In this document: positions 34,176 to 45,863 of the stretch, in pieces
Layout: each line of letters starts with the position of its first letter
How positions within the stretch are numbered: the first letter of the stretch is position 1
Source of the DNA: Trema orientale
Taxonomy: Eukaryota > Streptophyta > Magnoliopsida > Rosales > Cannabaceae
DNA length: 64,000 nt
Assembly (NCBI GenBank): GCA_002914845.1
Contig: JXTC01000010.1
Coordinates: 2,156,392-2,220,391, forward strand
Direction of reading: 5' to 3'
The notes under the pieces: model-generated
Seen by the model: the letters and a program-made list of their open reading frames with translations, nothing else
Databases searched by the model: none
Told to the model about the DNA's origin: nothing
Translations under genes and position numbers: made by a program

Positions 34176-35107
34176 GGAATCGTTCTCGAAAATCTGATTG
34201 GTTGTGATCCCATCGACGGTGACTACATTTTTTGTTAGTAGGAACTTGGAGCAAAATTACACCATGAGGCTTGTTAACAGGTGGCAATATGTTGCTCACA
34301 AATTTGATGAAGATTTTTTAATCTATGTTAGGTTCACAATTGTGAATTCTACCCAAAACAAACAAAACAAGATAGCAATACAAGCTCAATTCATTTCCTT
34401 GTTCCTTGGAGGAGTCGATAGCCTACTTTTGTTGATGAAAAAGAGCTTCCTGGAGTTGGGTTTGAAAATAAAAGATTGCATTGAAATTAGCTGGATCGAA
34501 TTCGTAACCTATTTTGATAGATCACCAATTAGAAAGTCGCAAGGTTCGGTTAATAAGACGTCTCAGCATAGGGTATTGGCTTTCAAGGCGAAACTAGACT
34601 ACGTGAAGAAAGCCAATATCGAAAAATTTGTTACAAACAATATTGGAAAGGTTATATGAAGAAGACGTTGGAGTGGGATTGATCCAGTTGTTTCCTTAGG
34701 AGGAAAAATGAGTAAGATTTTAGAATCGGAAATTCTATTTGTGCACCGAGCTGGTTGCCTCTACAAAATTCTGTACTATGCCCAGTGGGAAGGAGAAGAA
34801 AAAGATGCTGCAGCTGCAGCTGAAAGGCATATCAATTGGACTAGAAGTGTTTACAATTATATGTCTCCGTATGTGTCAAAAAACCCAAGAGCTTCATATC
34901 TCAATTATAGGGACCTTGATTTAGGGAAAAATAATGAAAAGGGTCACACAAGTTATACATAAGCAAGCATTTAGAGCAAAAAGTGTTTTGGTAACAACTT
35001 CAAGAGGTTAATTCATGTGAAGACTCAGGTTGATCCGACAAATTTCTTCACGAATGAACAAAGTATCCCACCTCTTCTACTACTCCGGGTCAATAAGAAT
35101 AGTTAAT
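34176..35107 (+). pseudogene. BBE-like pseudogene 3 (C-terminal half only)
   Basis: Sequence starts at the codons for the FGIVLAWK region of the family (ggaatcgttctcg, then a 6-base loss) and continues through STVTTFFVSRNLEQN, VNRWQYVAHKFDEDF, LFLGGVDSL, DYVKK and RAGCLYKILYYAQW to [12 protein letters not shown] and the SIPPLL end. It is closest to genes 1 and 2. Damage includes a frameshift near 34620, loss of one base at 34698 (ccttatgga reduced to ccttagga), stops TAA at 34960 and TAG at about 34972. The signal peptide, both flavin-anchoring residues and the promoter are absent, removed with or after the copia insertion at the 5' side. It cannot encode a working enzyme. Confidence 0.92.
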
Positions 35108-35379
35108 GGACCTTGACTAAGAGATCTTTGTCAACTTCTTATTGTATTTTTTTTTAATTTTCTTGTAAATGAAGTTCATATGGTCTTTTTTTTTTTACAT
35201 TTTCTGATAGACCATATTGTACGGTATTTTTTGATAAATAACATTCCCTTTTATTTGTTGTGACTATTTCTTTTTGAAATAATATGTGTTATATATTACT
35301 TTTAGAGTATCGAATTATTAGTTCATGAAATAATACATTTTACGTAATATATCTAGACTAGCTAGGGAGCGAAAAAGTA
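35108..35379. other. 3' flank of BBE-like pseudogene
   Basis: AT-rich flank with no gene. Confidence 0.4.
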
Positions 35380-37326
35380 TATCTTAGATTTTAGAAATAA
35401 TACTTAAGCATATGTGGTACATATCAAGTATAAAAGAAACTAAATATGAAATGAATAATTGATCTTACATTAATCGTTTTAGCTATCTGCCATATGTACA
35501 CATACTTTACATAATAAGAAAAGCTAAAATGTAGGAACGGATATACAACTATCAGCAAAGTAGTTTTAAAACAAATATAAATTTTAAAAAGGGAACTAAA
35601 TACACAAAATCAGGAATGAATATATATCTTCAGTTATTGATTTAAATTTGAAGTGGTTATTGCCGAGTTTCTCTAACATGCCCCCGCAAGACAGAGGATC
35701 CATTGGAGACGCCGGTCTTAAGACGCAACTGTTCATGACGAGTTCGGGAGACTAGTTTGGTCAGTAGGTCAGCAAGCTGATCATGAGTTGAGACGTGAGA
35801 CACTCGAAGAATGCCAGAGGCAACCTTGTCCCACACAAAATGAAAGTCTATAGCGATGTGTTTCATTTGAGAGTGAAATATCGGATTAGAACAAAGGTAA
35901 GTGGTGCCCATATTGTCATAATATATAGTAGGTGCTAGAGTTTGGACTCCAAGTTCCTACTGAAGAGAGAGCACCCATAAGAGTTCAGCAGCGGTTGTGG
36001 CAACGGAACGGTACTCGGCCTCAGTGGAGGATTGAGCGACCGACTTTTGCTTTTTAGAGCTCCATGAAATTAAGTTGCCTCCTAAGTAAACAAGATAGGC
36101 TAATGTAGATGTCCGATATGAAGATTACTAGCCCAATCTGCATCAGAAAAGGCGTGTAGATCCAAGGACTGATTTTTATGAAGGTACAACCCATGATAGA
36201 TAGTATTCTTCAAATAACGAAGTAACCTTTTGACCGCTATCCAATGTTTTTGAAAAGGAGTGTGCATAATCTGAGCTAATTTATTAACGGCAAAAGAGAT
36301 GTTAGGTCAGATGAGAGACAAGTATTGAAGTGAACCAACCACTTACCGATATTCTGATGCATTAGTAAAAGAAGAGCCATCATTATGAGTAAGAACTTCT
36401 GAAATAGTCAATGAAGTGAGAGCTTCTTTGGCACCATCCATTTTTGTTTTCAACAAGAGATCACGAATGTACTTATGTTGTCTGAGAAACATGCATTGAG
36501 TTATTCGAATAACCTCAACACCCAAAAAATGATGAAGTGGACCAAGATCTTTTAGAGAAAACCTTTGAGATAAAGCTAGTGAGAATTGCTCCAAAAGCTT
36601 GACATCATTACCTATAACAAGTAAGTCATCCACATAGACTAGAAAATAAATCATGCTTCCATTAGCATTATAAATAAACAAAGATGTGTCCGAATGAGAG
36701 TTGGAAAAACTAAAGGAGATGAGAAATTCCTTCAACTCATTGTACCATGCACGTGGTGCTCGTTTAAGGCCATATATAGCCTTTCGTAGCTGGCAAACAT
36801 GAGAAGAGAGAGTGTCATCAATGAACCTTGGAGATTATGTCATGTAAACCTCCTCATTAAGAGAACCATGCAAAAAGGTATTATTTACGTCCATTTGACG
36901 AATGGGCCAATTGTTATTCAGGGCAAGAGATATGACTAACCAGATTGCAGTTGGTTTGACAATGGGATTGAAGGTGTCACGATAATCAACTCTGGGTCAT
37001 TGACGAAACTCCTTGGCCACTAAACGAGCCTTGTAGTGAGCAATGCTTCCATCCAGATTTCTTTTGAGAGGATGAACGTGGTACAAGCTCCCATATGCCA
37101 TTTTTAGTTAAGGCATTAAGTTCATCTATCATAGCAGCCCACCAATGTGGGTCACGCAAGACAACAGAAACACAAGTCGGCTCAAGTGAGTCAGATATGG
37201 CATGTTTGGTAGTGGAGTGGACTTATTTTGGTTTGAAAATGTTGTTTTGAGACCGAGTGACCATAGGATGGGTTCGGTGAGATGGAATTGGCTCAGGTAG
37301 GTGGGCAAGGGCATATTTATATGTTT
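35380..37326 (-). mobile_element. Ty1/copia fragment, minus strand
   Basis: Read on the minus strand, pieces of copia pol appear: DPHWWAAMIDELNALTKNGI (about 37160-37105), reverse transcriptase with IYFLVYVDDLLVIGNDVKLL (about 36655-36596) and LKDLGPLHHFLGVEV, then RNase H C-terminus with HIAIDFHFVWDKVASG and STHDQLADLLTK (35911-35750). A G-rich tract (tgcgggggca) then leads into an LTR-like start TGTTAGAG at 35678 running to lower coordinates. Stops and frameshifts occur throughout. The low-coordinate end is not certain, and no 5' LTR was identified. Confidence 0.8.
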
Positions 37327-37760
37327 GCTCTTCTTTTTTTTTCCTTTAGCCATGGATTTGGGTTAACAATTCCTTTCCACTGAATCATTTTTATCAGTAA
37401 CCAAGGTTTTCCCCTTGGGTGTTGATGGCTATAGTTGGGGATTGGAGCCGCTTCGACGTCGAAGAATATAGAGTGGAGGTCCTTTGGACGGATCGACGAC
37501 CCCGACGGAACTGATGCGATGGATTTCGCCGTCATCTGGAGGGAATCGAAGATCGATGGGTACCAGGCACCAGCAAGTTTGACGACGAGTGGGGCTACCA
37601 ATTTTGAGATTTGAGAAGCTGGACCCAAGCTTCAGCGACAGTAAATGGTGGACGGAGTTTGCCTTTGACGCCGTTGTTCAGCAATCCTAGAGTGAAGAAT
37701 ATCTTAGATTTTGTAGTTGGAGTGCCTAACTGAATCCTTCGATATTACTAGTAGAACAAT

Positions 37761-38632
37761 GTGTTACCGCCAATGAGAATTTCACAATTAACTCTACAGC
37801 ATTGTGGTCGACAAGATTTCATAGTTGATTATGGTGATTCAAAAGCTTCAAGGTGTTTCTCTAAAGTTGCTAATAATTGTGCTGATTTTTGTGTTCCAAT
37901 TTTTATAGGTTGTCTGAATACGGATGGCATTTGGGTGTGGATTGAAGAAGTAGATGAATTATTTGAATCTATATATATATTACCTGGAAGAGAAGCAAAA
38001 TTAGTAGCCAAGAAATTTAGAGGAGAAGCTGAAATTTGGTGGAAACGACTTCAAATTGATCGAATAACCTACGGCAAGCCACCAATTAGAACTTGGAAGA
38101 AAATAAAGGAAAAGCTAATACATTGATATCTACCCCAAGATTACAAGTACTGACAGAGCCTCTACTATCATAGGTGGTGTTCTACAAATTTTGAACCACG
38201 GTACAAACAGGACTTTTACAAGAGGGATGAAAAGGCATGTCAAGTTGCTGCTATTGTATGTGGCGGTAAAGATGAACTCCCAAGGCTCGAAACTCATGCT
38301 TATGGGTGGAAAGAATGTAAGTCTCCTGAATTTGTATTACATACTGCAAATTTTGAGTTTGGTACTGACAATTCAGAGGGAATTTCATTAGAAAAGGATA
38401 ACCAAATAGATTCTATAATTAGAATTGAAGATGAAGAATGTGACACCTTTCAAATTCAAACTGTACAGAATTTACTACTCAATATTAATTCGGAGTTTAT
38501 TGATGAACTTTTTGATGATAAAATTAAGGAAGAGCAACTGGAGGTTTTCGAAAGCAATGAATATTGTGAACAGAATGTCTTATTAGATTTTGTGGGTCGT
38601 AAAATTGATGGTAGTAATGATGTTTAAAGTGT
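37761..38632 (+). pseudogene. Ty3-type gag remnant
   Basis: The first ORF (37761-38126) contains AKKFRGEAEIWWKRLQIDRI followed by GKPPIRTWKKIKEKL, the typical Ty3/gypsy retrotransposon gag core (a WW pair plus the W-x-x-x-K motif). It stops at TGA, and the following sequence continues the same protein (YLPQDYKY) after one stop and shifts of frame, through acidic sequence to TAA at about 38626. It is disrupted. Confidence 0.75.
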
Positions 38633-38645
38633 TGGAGTAGAGAAA

Positions 38646-39152
38646 ATGAAGGATGAGGGTGATGTTGTTGTCTTTCCCATGTGTTGTAACCAAGTTTTGA
38701 GACTTTATGAAATGAAAGTTAGAAAGAGAGTTTGGTTTGACACTAGCTCTAAAGTCTTAGATATGAGTCCATTTCCTTTTACAGAGAGAGTAGGGTTAAA
38801 CTATGAAAAGAAGCCTAGCTTAGCTGATTTGCTTATTGCTCGGCCTATAAAAGAAAATAGTAGTTTTAGGTTTGTGTTTGATGGGGAAACTTATCCTCAT
38901 GACCAGCCACTACTACATAGAAAAAAATATATAGAATTTGGTGTGCTAAATCATTATGATTCTATGGTACTTTTTATAGTTATGGAAGAAGGAAGAAAGC
39001 AACCTATGATGGAGCTGATAAAAGTTGATGAGGAACTATTGCAACTCCAAATGGCAGATTTCCATAGCAAAAAAAGAATGTTCTTTGAACAGAAGCACAT
39101 TATCCTTGCATTTAGGGTAATAACCTTGGTCAATGGAAAATGGATGATTTAA
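38646..39152 (+). CDS. Hypothetical 168-residue protein of the Ty3-like element
   Basis: ORF starting MKDEGDVVVFPMCCNQ, with no recognised domain. It lies directly downstream of the gag remnant in the same strand and could be an element-specific ORF or the remnant of a gag/protease extension. It shows mixed, non-repetitive composition, which argues that it was once coding. Not recognised as a host gene. Confidence 0.35.
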   Translation: MKDEGDVVVFPMCCNQVLRLYEMKVRKRVWFDTSSKVLDMSPFPFTERVGLNYEKKPSLADLLIARPIKENSSFRFVFDGETYPHDQPLLHRKKYIEFGVLNHYDSMVLFIVMEEGRKQPMMELIKVDEELLQLQMADFHSKKRMFFEQKHIILAFRVITLVNGKWMI

Positions 39153-40333
39153 AGAAAGAGTCTTGGTTGAAGTCTACTACAACCATAGGAAACGAGGAGT
39201 TCATGTTTTTTGTTGCAACAATGCTACTAGTTTACGAGGAAAAATCTGATGGCATTTCCAATCAAATCTGATGGAGTTGCCTTCAATCCAATAGATTCGT
39301 AGTTAATTTGGGATCTATCTCGAGCTTCAGCACAAAAGAGACAAAGACCAAGAGACAAAGACCTTGCACATTTTATATGAGATTCTTGGCTATTTGGAAG
39401 ATTTCTTTGCTGCGTTTGAGGGGTTTTGATGCAGCAAATAGGTTTTTTTCTATTGGTGTTTATCAAAATCACAAGGAAAAAAAAAAAAAGAGAATCCTGG
39501 ATTATTTGGGATGGAGGCATGGTGTGCTTGTTGTTGCTGCCATTGTCAAAAACAAAAAGGGTACTTATGGGAGATAAACTTGTGCTGTATATTCCAAAGC
39601 AAATATAACTTGTAGCCAAGTTGTTTCTAAGAGGAGACCTGATATGCTGATTTTGTTGATTATAGAATGATGGTTACGCCAACATGTCAAGGAGGGTAGA
39701 ATTAAAAGAATGGAACTATTGCTCGAATTGGAGAATTGATGCTGGAAGTTGATAAAGAAGTTTCTATAGTTGTGATCTGCGTCCTCTGGGACTTATTGTC
39801 TTATTTGTTAGTCGTTTGGGCCTCTAAAATTTCAGCCTTGTTAAGCTTCGTCCAAGCCATGGAGTCGTCCTTTCTTTACTTGTAGGTTTATTGATGTGCT
39901 TGTTGCTGCTACAATTCCGAAGTTAATAAACATGTTTGTTAAGATGAAATAGCATCTGTTGTTTTTCTTCAAGTTTTTGTAACTCGTGGTCGAGTTCTCT
40001 CTAAGAAGAGGAGATTGATGCAGGAGCTTTGCCATTAATTTTTTTAGCTACCATATGTTGTCATTTTATTATTATGTTTGTCATTTTCGTTTGTCATGAT
40101 TGTTAAGTATGTCATTTAAGCCCAATTACATGGTCTGTATAAAGGTTGTGAAACCTATCATTGGAGGGTTAGAATTGAATATTTCTAAGTTTTGATAATT
40201 TACAGAGCTTTTGCTCTTCATTTCTTTCCTTTAGCCATGGATATGGCTTAACAATTCTTTTCCGCTGCATTATTTATTTTCTCATAACCTCTAGTATTTT
40301 TATTATGGCGGATTCTACAATAAGACCCGTCTT

Positions 40334-40520
40334 GAGAAATGCTAAATACACTCTCTTTTTCACTCTCTTTTACACTCTCCAATCTCACTGTCTAACACGT
40401 GGATTCCACTATCCAGTTTAATATTTTAATAATACAACAAATCATAGTAGAATCCATGTATTAAACAGTGAGATTTGGAGAGTGCAAAAGAGAGTATAAA
40501 AGAGTCTTGCTAGCATTCTT
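40334..40520. mobile_element. MITE with long terminal inverted repeats
   Basis: About 185 bases with imperfect inverted ends: aatgctaaatacactctc at the left and the reverse of aatgctagcaagactctt at the right, then acactctccaatctcactg mirrored by cagtgagatttggagagtg. The element could fold on itself nearly end to end. Target duplications are unclear, so the superfamily is not assigned. Confidence 0.65.
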
Positions 40521-43500
40521 CGACCCTTCTTTTTGCCTCTAGGATAGGATCCAAAATACTGTACAATTAAGCCTAAGATCTTAAAATTCATCAATGGTCT
40601 CATGAACTTAAAATATGCTCAGTTATACTCTACAAAAACCTATTCTCCCCTCCTTCACTTTCCCCTCTCTCTTTTTCCTCCGTCCACCTTTTGACTAGTC
40701 CATGCAATTCCCATGATCAACGATCCCTTTCGTTCTATCTGATAACTCCAGTGATCACCCTATAAAATAAAGTTATTTTTGTTCTTAAATTCACATATTT
40801 TTGATATGTTCTTGGCCTCTTATTTTAGTTTCCTCCTATTTATTTTATTTGTCATTGTGGTGTTAATTAAATAGGAGAGGAAGGAAAAAAAATGAAATTT
40901 TGAAGCAAAAAAGAGATCAAAAGGGTCAAAGTGCTTTAATTCAGAATCTTTGGTATTCCACAAATTATTTGAAGAAAGATGACTAAGTGACTCAAGGCCT
41001 TTCTGGTATTTTTAGCAAAAGCCCAATGAAAAGGACCATTTCTCTCACCGGTTAAAGGCACAGCATCAAATCCGTGCCGAAGAAAATATATATATATATA
41101 TATAAATTAGGAGATGATGACAAGTGACCAAGGGAATATTAGTTGGTGATGAGACCAGCGATTGGCATGTGGTTTTTAGTAGCTGAATGGTAAAGGAATT
41201 TATAGGTTTTTTTTTTTTTTGATAAAAAGGAATTATTAGTTAATGATAGGGCACGGAAAGCAAAATCTGAGAGGGACCTGGGCCTAGTTTGGTAGAGCTG
41301 TAGATTTTAGAAGAAATACTTTTAATTGTACTCAGCGAAAAATCTGCTGTACCATAAAGCATCTGAGTATTTGGTAAACTGTAATTTGAAAATGCTGTGA
41401 TCTGAAAAAATTGTATTAAAGTATTTGGTAAATCATAAAACTGAATAACTATGGAAATATAAAATGACCAAAATAGACATCATTGTATAATAATGCATAT
41501 TTTGTAATTTTTTATTTCCACACACATTACGCATATTAGTAATTTTTAAAAACTAGTTGACATGAAAATAAACTCATTTGAATTTATTACTCATCATCTA
41601 ATATAATTTCCAAAAAACTTATTTGGATTTTAAAAAAAAACAATACTTAATTAATTTTTAGGATTTATCAAAATCATTTAAATTGATTTTTCTCTGTGGG
41701 GATTTGTTATTTGGTGCTCTCATAATTTCTCAATTTGTTGTTTTTTATGATTTGTAATAACTTGTAAGTGGTAGCTATGTAACCAAACTAAATCACCCTT
41801 TTTTTCGAAAACCAAACAGTTTGGCTCAATCTAGCAAATTCTATCCAAATCACACCATATTCCTCTACAATTCACAAAAAACGTAAGTCAATCAAATAAG
41901 GATATAAAAGGCCTACAATATCTTTAACAACTAAATCAACCTCTTGTAAAGTTCTTAAATCGCTCTAATCTGGTTCACAATCAATTGTCAATTAGATTCT
42001 ACCTTGCATAGGAAAAAAGTCAGTTTCTTTTGCCAATACAATCTCATATCTAGCCGCATAGTCTAGTTTCTTTTGCTAACTCAAATACCCAATCCCATAT
42101 AATGTACTGCAGTTCAATCTCCCGAACACACAGTGGAAAAAAAAGCACATGTTCTACTCTTTCTTCTATGAAGGAACCATAGGTGGAAAAAATCCTATTT
42201 TATCCACTTTTTACTGCAAGAACTGAGACAAAGAAACAAGTCAAAATACTAAAATCACCAACTTAAAAACTTCATTTGCTAATAATGTAACATGTGAAAA
42301 GTAAATTGGTTCTGGTAAATTCTAATACTAACCATATTTGTCACCTAGGATAAATAGATGTAAAAAGAATATACAGTATCACAAGTTGAATATCTATTGT
42401 GCATATGTGGATATTAACAAATGAATCAAGAGGTAATAACAATAAGGCCTAGCTTGTCTCTAGTACTTATGGTTAGCAACAACATATCTTTGCACTTAAG
42501 ATCAACTGCTCAAAAATTGCGGGCTCACAAGGTACAAGCATAGACAACACAGATAACTTACAAAACAAAGAAGGGAATGCCAATAAACTCAACAGCATCA
42601 TAGGAAAAGTCCATAACCAGAAACTAGGATATCGAGAGGTCTTTTTTCTATAGCTCAATATATAAGTTACAGAACTATTAGAATTACTAACAAGGGAAGA
42701 TATATATTGAAATAACAGTAAAGCATATAAAATAGTCGCAAGATCAAACTCTACAATATTTTGTGGAGATTTTGAACATTTTGTTATGAAAGTAGTGAAT
42801 TTTATCCTAATTACCCTAAGAAAACAACTCAAAACAAAACATAGTACATACTTGCAGAACTCTCTTCCCCAGAGAAGATTATATAAGCAAAGGCAAGGAA
42901 TGAACAATAGAGTAAGACTAGAGAAAGACAACAAGATGCTTCCTGCAATTTGCAGAATCAAGTATTTGAGTCAATATCACTAAGCTGACAAAACTTACAT
43001 AAAAATTAAATAAAGAAGAAACAAATACATAAAATTCTTATTCGAACCTGTAAACCAGAAGATAGTTCCACGAGTTGCATATTGAACTAACTAAATCATA
43101 TAAATTGATACTTGGAGCAATAATTTGCACTCAAATATTATCCCTTAAGGGAAAAAAAAAAAACAAATTAAGACCGCAAGAATTATCAACCAAACAGAAT
43201 AAAAAATTAGAAAAAAAAAATTTCAGTTTTTGTAGCAATTGAGAAAGCTCAGAAAGAGACTTATATAGCATCACTCACTGATTCTTCTACCTCTTCAACA
43301 AGGGCAAGATCGTCGAGCCCCTCCTACTCTCCCAAATTTGGAGAAACCGCAACAAAGTAGTCGCTTCTGTCATGTCTGTCTCTCGCATTCAGGGGGGCGA
43401 CGTCGTGTTTTAGGTTTTGGAGGAAAGGGATAATTGTTGGTATTTCTCCAAGTGTCCAGGGTTATTTTTAGTATATTGAAAATTTCATTAAAAAAAACAA

Positions 43501-43571
43501 ACAAATTCCCGCACAATCTATAAGTGGAAGCTCCCTTTAGCCAACTTGGGCTTTGGGCTGTAGATTTATCA

Positions 43572-44037
43572 AAGGGGCTTATAGAAATATGACCAAATTT
43601 TAGGCCTAATTTCAGTAAATGTTCATTTGTCAAATGTTATAGCAAAATGTCCGGTATATATGTATATATACCAAGTGTAAAATTTTATAGGGCGCGTCTA
43701 CAGTAGGGACATCCCTGCGTAGGGTCCTGTCTATACACCGTTTGATGGGAATCTGTGTATAAACAGATTCCCCATAGATTCCCGTTATTCTCCACAGATT
43801 CCCATCAAACGGTGTAGAAAGAGTGACCCTACGTAGGGGCGCCCCTACTGTAGCCCTCCCCAATTTTATATACCAAGTATAAAAAATTATATACCTAGTG
43901 CATTTCAGTACAGTAACTAAAATTAGTAGATATGCGTATCTACCAAGTATAAAAATATATATACGTAGATATTTAACTATAAAATTTTAAAAATGGACAT
44001 CTACTTAATCAAATTCATTCATCTAAATTTCTCTTTA
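43572..44037. repeat. Dispersed repeat R1, copy carrying a MITE
   Basis: It matches 16735-17037, interrupted exactly by the MITE at 43690-43861. Confidence 0.75.
43690..43861. mobile_element. Mutator-type MITE (copy 2)
   Basis: 172 bases with inverted ends gggcgcgtctacagtaggg and the reverse of ggggagggctacagtaggg. It has perfect 9-base target duplications aattttata (43681-43689 and 43862-43870), and an unoccupied version of the same site exists in repeat R1 at about 16853. Confidence 0.92.
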
Positions 44038-44085
44038 TGAAAATTTCTTCAATAATCTGCTTTTTGTATTTTTACCGAACACTAA

Positions 44086-44257
44086 GGGCGCGTCTACAGT
44101 AGGGGCGCCCCTACGTAGGGTCCTGTCTATTCACCGTTGGATGGGAATCTGTATATAAATAGATTCTCCACAGATTCTCGTTATTCCTCACAGATTTCCA
44201 TCTAACGATAATTAAGGCATGACCCTACGTAGGGATGCCCCTACCGTAACCATCCCC
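44086..44257. mobile_element. Mutator-type MITE (copy 3)
   Basis: 172 bases, same family as 3603-3762 and 43690-43861, with ends gggcgcgtctacagtaggg and taccgtaaccatcccc. Unlike its relatives, only a short taa is repeated at its borders, so the target duplication has decayed or this copy was rearranged. Confidence 0.85.
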
Positions 44258-44316
44258 TAAAAATTATTCCTAAAATACTTCTAGTCTCTCAAAAGGCTTT
44301 ACCAAACTGGGCCTAG

Positions 44317-44594
44317 CACGTGAAAGAAAGAAGGAGACAGAGAGTTGATGGGACACGATTGACCGCTAGAAGAAAGAGTAGAAAGAAACTTTTTAGAGCA
44401 ATTTGCTAATGCAAGAGAGAAATTAGTAATTAGAAATTCTGCCGCCAATAATTGGAAATAGAAAATTTTAATTAAATTATGATACACGTAGGATTAGTCA
44501 GGTGAAATCATAGACCCTATATTGCATCACTCTTGAGTTTCTCTATCATTTTTATCTGCTTTATTTTATTTTTTATTAGTTTCTTCTGAGTTAC
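44317..44594. other. Intergenic spacer
   Basis: No gene is seen between the TIR element and the SINE. Confidence 0.4.
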
Positions 44595-44610
44595 TTTTCT
44601 TTTACTTGTT

Positions 44611-44798
44611 TTTTTTTTTTTTTTTTCTTAAAAAAGTGGGGCTTAACTAATGACCACCACTTACTACAAATTAAAGGAAAATGACACACACACACTACCA
44701 AGGTTTGAACCCCTGACCCCCCCAAACACACACACACAACCCTCAAACCTTGGATCAACTGAGCTAGCCCCAGTTGGCAAACAAAATTGTGCGTGTCC
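44611..44798 (-). mobile_element. tRNA-derived SINE with perfect 16-base target duplication
   Basis: Read on the minus strand, the 188-base element has an A-box-like tagctcagttgg region, a B-box-like ggttcaaacc, a GT-rich middle (a tgtg run) and a poly-A tail (T-run at 44611-44626 on the plus strand). It is flanked by ttttcttttacttgtt at 44595-44610 and 44799-44814. Its 3' part (taatttgtagtaagtgg, then gtcattagttaagcc) matches the SINE at 49040-49218. Confidence 0.9.
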
Positions 44799-44814
44799 TT
44801 TTCTTTTACTTGTT

Positions 44815-45863
44815 AGTTCTTTTTTTTGCCGTATAATTTTTGACATCATAAAAATTGTCCTTTAAATGATTGGACTTAAAATTTAATAAAAAGTTGATAT
44901 TAATCAGTAATTTGCAATCTCGGTAACTAGACACTATTACTTAGTGCGATTTGATGCACAATTTCACGAGTGTACGAGTCACATTAAGTAATAAAGTGTA
45001 AATAGAACGTCAAATTAATCATCAACATTTCAACCATCTTGATGACAAATATTCCACAATCAATCATGCTTTGATGAATTGTCGTTACATCTACTAATTA
45101 TATACCATGTTTCAAAATATATATACTTAGTTCAGTGGCATATATGCCATAAAATAAATCATATATACTAATTTCCAAAATTCAGTAGTATAGGTAATTA
45201 ATGATTCTATTTGAAAAGTTTAGTAATATATACCACAAAGTAAATCATATACATTAGTTGACAGAGTTCAGTAGCATCGATAATTATTTAAATATATTAA
45301 AATTTCTAAGTTTTTACTAATAAACCATGTAAATGTATAAATATACCAACAATGCGAATGTACCCCAACATACACGCTTTTGAGTATGATTTTTGTTACC
45401 AAAACAACCCAAATAATATATAACTGAACCATATAATTAAACTAAGATAACAATATTATAAACTACGTTCACTTTTATAAAATTAATAAAACCATTCTGA
45501 AATTCAATATTCTTCTTGCAACTGGGAATATTTCTACCAAAATACACCATTATATATGATAATTTGAGGATTTACGAACCAAATTTCAACATAGTGGTCC
45601 GTTCAATGACAATTGCATGTGGAAAAGGGGGAAAAAAATTATATATTTAAGAACTGTGGAAGAAGGAAAAAAACATATATTTCAGTAATATTTGCTAATC
45701 AGTATCTGATACAAATTTTAGAGCAAACTCCCTTATATTATAATAAATATATGTCCACATATGCATAGGACCTTATTTATGTATGATAAATTTTGGAATA
45801 AAGCAACTGCTAATTATCTATACCTATGAAACCATTAATATATATATAGCTAAAGAGACATCC
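44815..45863. other. Gene-free region downstream of BBE-like gene 4
   Basis: AT-rich, no gene. The segment 44950-45015 (cacgagtgtacgagtc, then aagtaataaag) is a diverged relative of the repeat phrase at 6370-6410. Confidence 0.4.

Larger units (their letters stand above)
37327..40290 (+). mobile_element. Ty3-like, probably non-autonomous LTR element
   Basis: Two related segments in direct orientation, about 37327-37395 and 40210-40280, share gctcttc, ttcctttagccatggat and ttaacaattc, consistent with the ends of a 5'-truncated and a fuller LTR. The latter also has a TATA-like gtataaagg (about 40138) and an agcttttgct phrase usual for LTR R/U5 regions. Between them lie a gag-like remnant (37761-38130) and an ORF of 168 codons (38646-39152); no pol was seen. 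The exact LTR borders and primer site were not resolved. Confidence 0.5.
41288..44306. mobile_element. hAT/MULE-like TIR element, non-autonomous, with nested insertions
   Basis: Ends are TTTGGTAGAGC (41288) and the reverse of TTTGGTAAAGC (44306), with further similarity inward (agaagaaatactttt versus agaagtatttt). The 10-base sequence ctgggcctag flanks both sides (41278-41287 and 44307-44316), either a target duplication or part of longer inverted repeats ggcctagtttggta. Inside there is no transposase; a 162-codon minus-strand ORF (42473-42961) is hydrophobic and not convincing. Repeat R1 and two MITEs lie in its right end. Confidence 0.5.

Noticed and set aside
35385..37712. A 14-base repeat atatcttagatttt near 35387 and 37699 as target duplications of one insertion
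   Set aside because: The interval contains two element fragments in opposite orientation with no common end and no A-tail; probably chance in AT-rich DNA or shared LTR sequence.
42473..42961. 162-codon hydrophobic ORF on the minus strand
   Set aside because: Leu/Phe/Ser-rich translation of AT-rich DNA inside a non-autonomous TIR element; no domain and no paralogue seen.
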